The notes beneath the pieces are model-generated. The model was not told where the DNA came from. It made no database searches and saw nothing but the letters and a program-made list of their open reading frames with translations. 6,284 nt of DNA from Thermoplasmata archaeon (lineage in GTDB: Archaea; Thermoplasmatota; Thermoplasmata; Thermoplasmatales; Thermoplasmataceae): the NCBI GenBank assembly GCA_021847855.1, contig JAJZOT010000109.1, positions 1-6,284 of the forward strand. The letters are read 5' to 3'. Below are positions 5,844-6,284 of the stretch, one piece after another. The position numbers were made by a program, and so were the translations under genes. Numbering within the stretch: the first letter of the stretch is position 1; each line of letters opens with the position of its first letter.

Positions 5844-6065
5844 CGGAACAAGAACGGGAAGTAGCATGACACTCCCAAAGCTGATGTCAATGCGGTAAAG
5901 CCAAGACTGGAGATATTTAGCCCGAGTCAATGGATATCGTTCCACCCGCAATATTGCCTCTTTCCAGTAGGTCTCGTTGCACTTCTTCAATAGGAATTCG
6001 ACACGAAACCAAAAGAGAGGCTCATTTGGAACATATAATTTTTACCGTGTTAATGGAAATGTTTC

Positions 6066-6152
6066 ATGAGTAGCCCCGTAGCTGATTCAAGTTTTCAAAG
6101 AAAATTTCTCTATTTTTGGTTCAGTAAAGGTTTTATAAGGTCATCGATTTAA
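6066..6152 (+). CDS. Possible 28-residue small ORF, unsupported by homology
   Basis: ATG at 6066 opens 28 codons ending in TAA (6150-6152). A TATA-like ACATATAATT is centred about 28 nt upstream, which would give a nearly leaderless mRNA. The peptide has an aromatic/basic middle (QRKFLYFWFSKGF) that could be membrane-active. The next gene's TATA box lies inside it, and an ORF this short is common by chance, so it is listed as a candidate only. Confidence 0.15.
   Translation: MSSPVADSSFQRKFLYFWFSKGFIRSSI
6132..6139 (+). promoter_or_regulatory. TATA box of the gene at the right edge
   Basis: TTTATAAG is centred about 23-24 nt before the ATG at 6159 and is preceded by purine-rich AGTAAAGG, a good fit to an archaeal BRE. 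Initiation should fall on or within 2-3 nt of the ATG, implying a leaderless mRNA. It is the best promoter in the window. Confidence 0.7.
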
Positions 6153-6158
6153 TTGTTT

Positions 6159-6284
6159 ATGTATCGTCATACCAGGAGACTTATTGTTAGTGCAGTAATG
6201 ACCTCGGTATCGATTTTGTCCACCGTATGGCTTGCCCTCTCTTTGTCCAGTTTCATGAGGTTGGGAAGCAGCCATTTTATAACC
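6159..6284 (+). CDS. N-terminus of a membrane or exported protein (cut by window edge)
   Basis: An open frame of exactly 42 codons runs from the ATG at 6159 to the window end without a stop. It begins MYRHTRRL, a basic N-terminus, followed by a hydrophobic segment of about 25 residues (IVSAVMTSVSILSTV then WLALSLSSF) and then polar RLGSSHFIT. This is the layout of a signal anchor or the first helix of a polytopic membrane protein. The TATA box about 24 nt upstream supports this start and the reality of the gene; there is no Shine-Dalgarno, as expected for a leaderless mRNA. A second ATG at 6198 would cut into the hydrophobic segment and is less likely. The family cannot be assigned from 42 residues. 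Confidence 0.6.
   Translation, partial: MYRHTRRLIVSAVMTSVSILSTVWLALSLSSFMRLGSSHFIT

Larger units (their letters stand above)
5755..6158. other. 404-bp stretch without a convincing gene, with a possible decayed coding remnant
   Basis: No ORF here has good length, promoter and composition together, and no tRNA-like or repeat array was seen. On the minus strand around 6005-5925 one frame reads RIPIEEVQRDLLERG (15 residues) and then GGTISIDSG before a stop. This looks like real protein, and ISIDS-type strands occur at the first catalytic Asp of DDE transposases. The neighbouring frames are broken by stops on both sides, as expected for a decayed gene. A hairpin lies at 5815-5843, and a weak TATA-like ACATATAATT at about 6033-6042 precedes a 28-codon ORF. 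The T-rich GTTCGTTTTG just after tyrA (5761-5770) could help terminate that operon. Confidence 0.4.

Noticed and set aside
5526..5990. Minus-strand ORF of 154 codons
   Set aside because: Its second half is antisense to tyrA. The first part could overlap a decayed gene, but this frame shows no recognisable domain and the more protein-like peptide lies in a different frame.
5930..6073. Plus-strand ORF of 47 codons starting MDIVPPAILPLSS
   Set aside because: It is the complement of the more protein-like minus-strand stretch, with no suitably spaced TATA box or SD.
1..6284. CRISPR array, tRNA or rRNA
   Set aside because: No regularly spaced direct repeats, T-arm (GGTTCRA) plus acceptor pairing, or conserved rRNA segments were found on reading either strand.

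Overview
The window looks like chromosomal DNA from an archaeon, most plausibly an acidophile of the Thermoplasmatales (Thermoplasmatota) type. Three observations support this. AT-rich TATA boxes of the TTTATTAA or TTTATAAG kind lie 23-33 nt before the first genes of transcription units, as expected for leaderless or nearly leaderless archaeal mRNAs. Downstream genes in the same units carry Shine-Dalgarno sequences instead. The surface proteins are rich in Asn, Ser, Thr and Tyr and full of N-X-S/T sequons. The lineage is inferred from style and gene content, not from a marker gene.

Layout. Positions 1-2852 hold a minus-strand cluster, in transcription order: a sequon-rich membrane-anchored surface protein (2852-2004), an ABC-2 type permease (1995-1156), its ATPase (1156-266), and after a 95-nt gap the first 56 codons of a membrane protein resembling the start of an ABC exporter (170-1, cut by the window edge). 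The first three genes are separated by 8 nt or overlap by 1 nt and appear to be one operon read from a TATA box at 2872-2880. Positions 2969-4414 hold a separate minus-strand gene for a large secreted beta-rich protein with a signal peptide, two cysteines and weak resemblance to acid-protease families (eqolisin G1 or thermopsin A5). It is followed by oligo-T termination tracts.

A 51-bp spacer with one AT-rich element (4441-4453) separates this gene from a plus-strand pair for tyrosine/phenylalanine synthesis. The first is an AroQ chorismate mutase with an unassigned C-terminal domain (4481-5086). The second, overlapping it, is a short TyrA-type prephenate dehydrogenase (5086-5754). Together they would convert chorismate to prephenate and then to 4-hydroxyphenylpyruvate. 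Both keep core catalytic motifs but differ from the bacterial models at some substrate-pocket positions.

Positions 5755-6158 contain no convincing gene. They hold a hairpin, a stop-interrupted protein-like stretch on the minus strand that may be a decayed gene, and a possible 28-codon ORF. A good TATA box at 6132-6139 then drives the start of another membrane or exported protein (6159 to the window end).

No CRISPR array, rRNA, tRNA or intact mobile element was seen. The points most worth following up are the CM-plus-unknown-domain/TyrA pair, the shared divergent promoter element, the secreted protease-like protein, and the surface protein coupled to an ABC-2 transporter.
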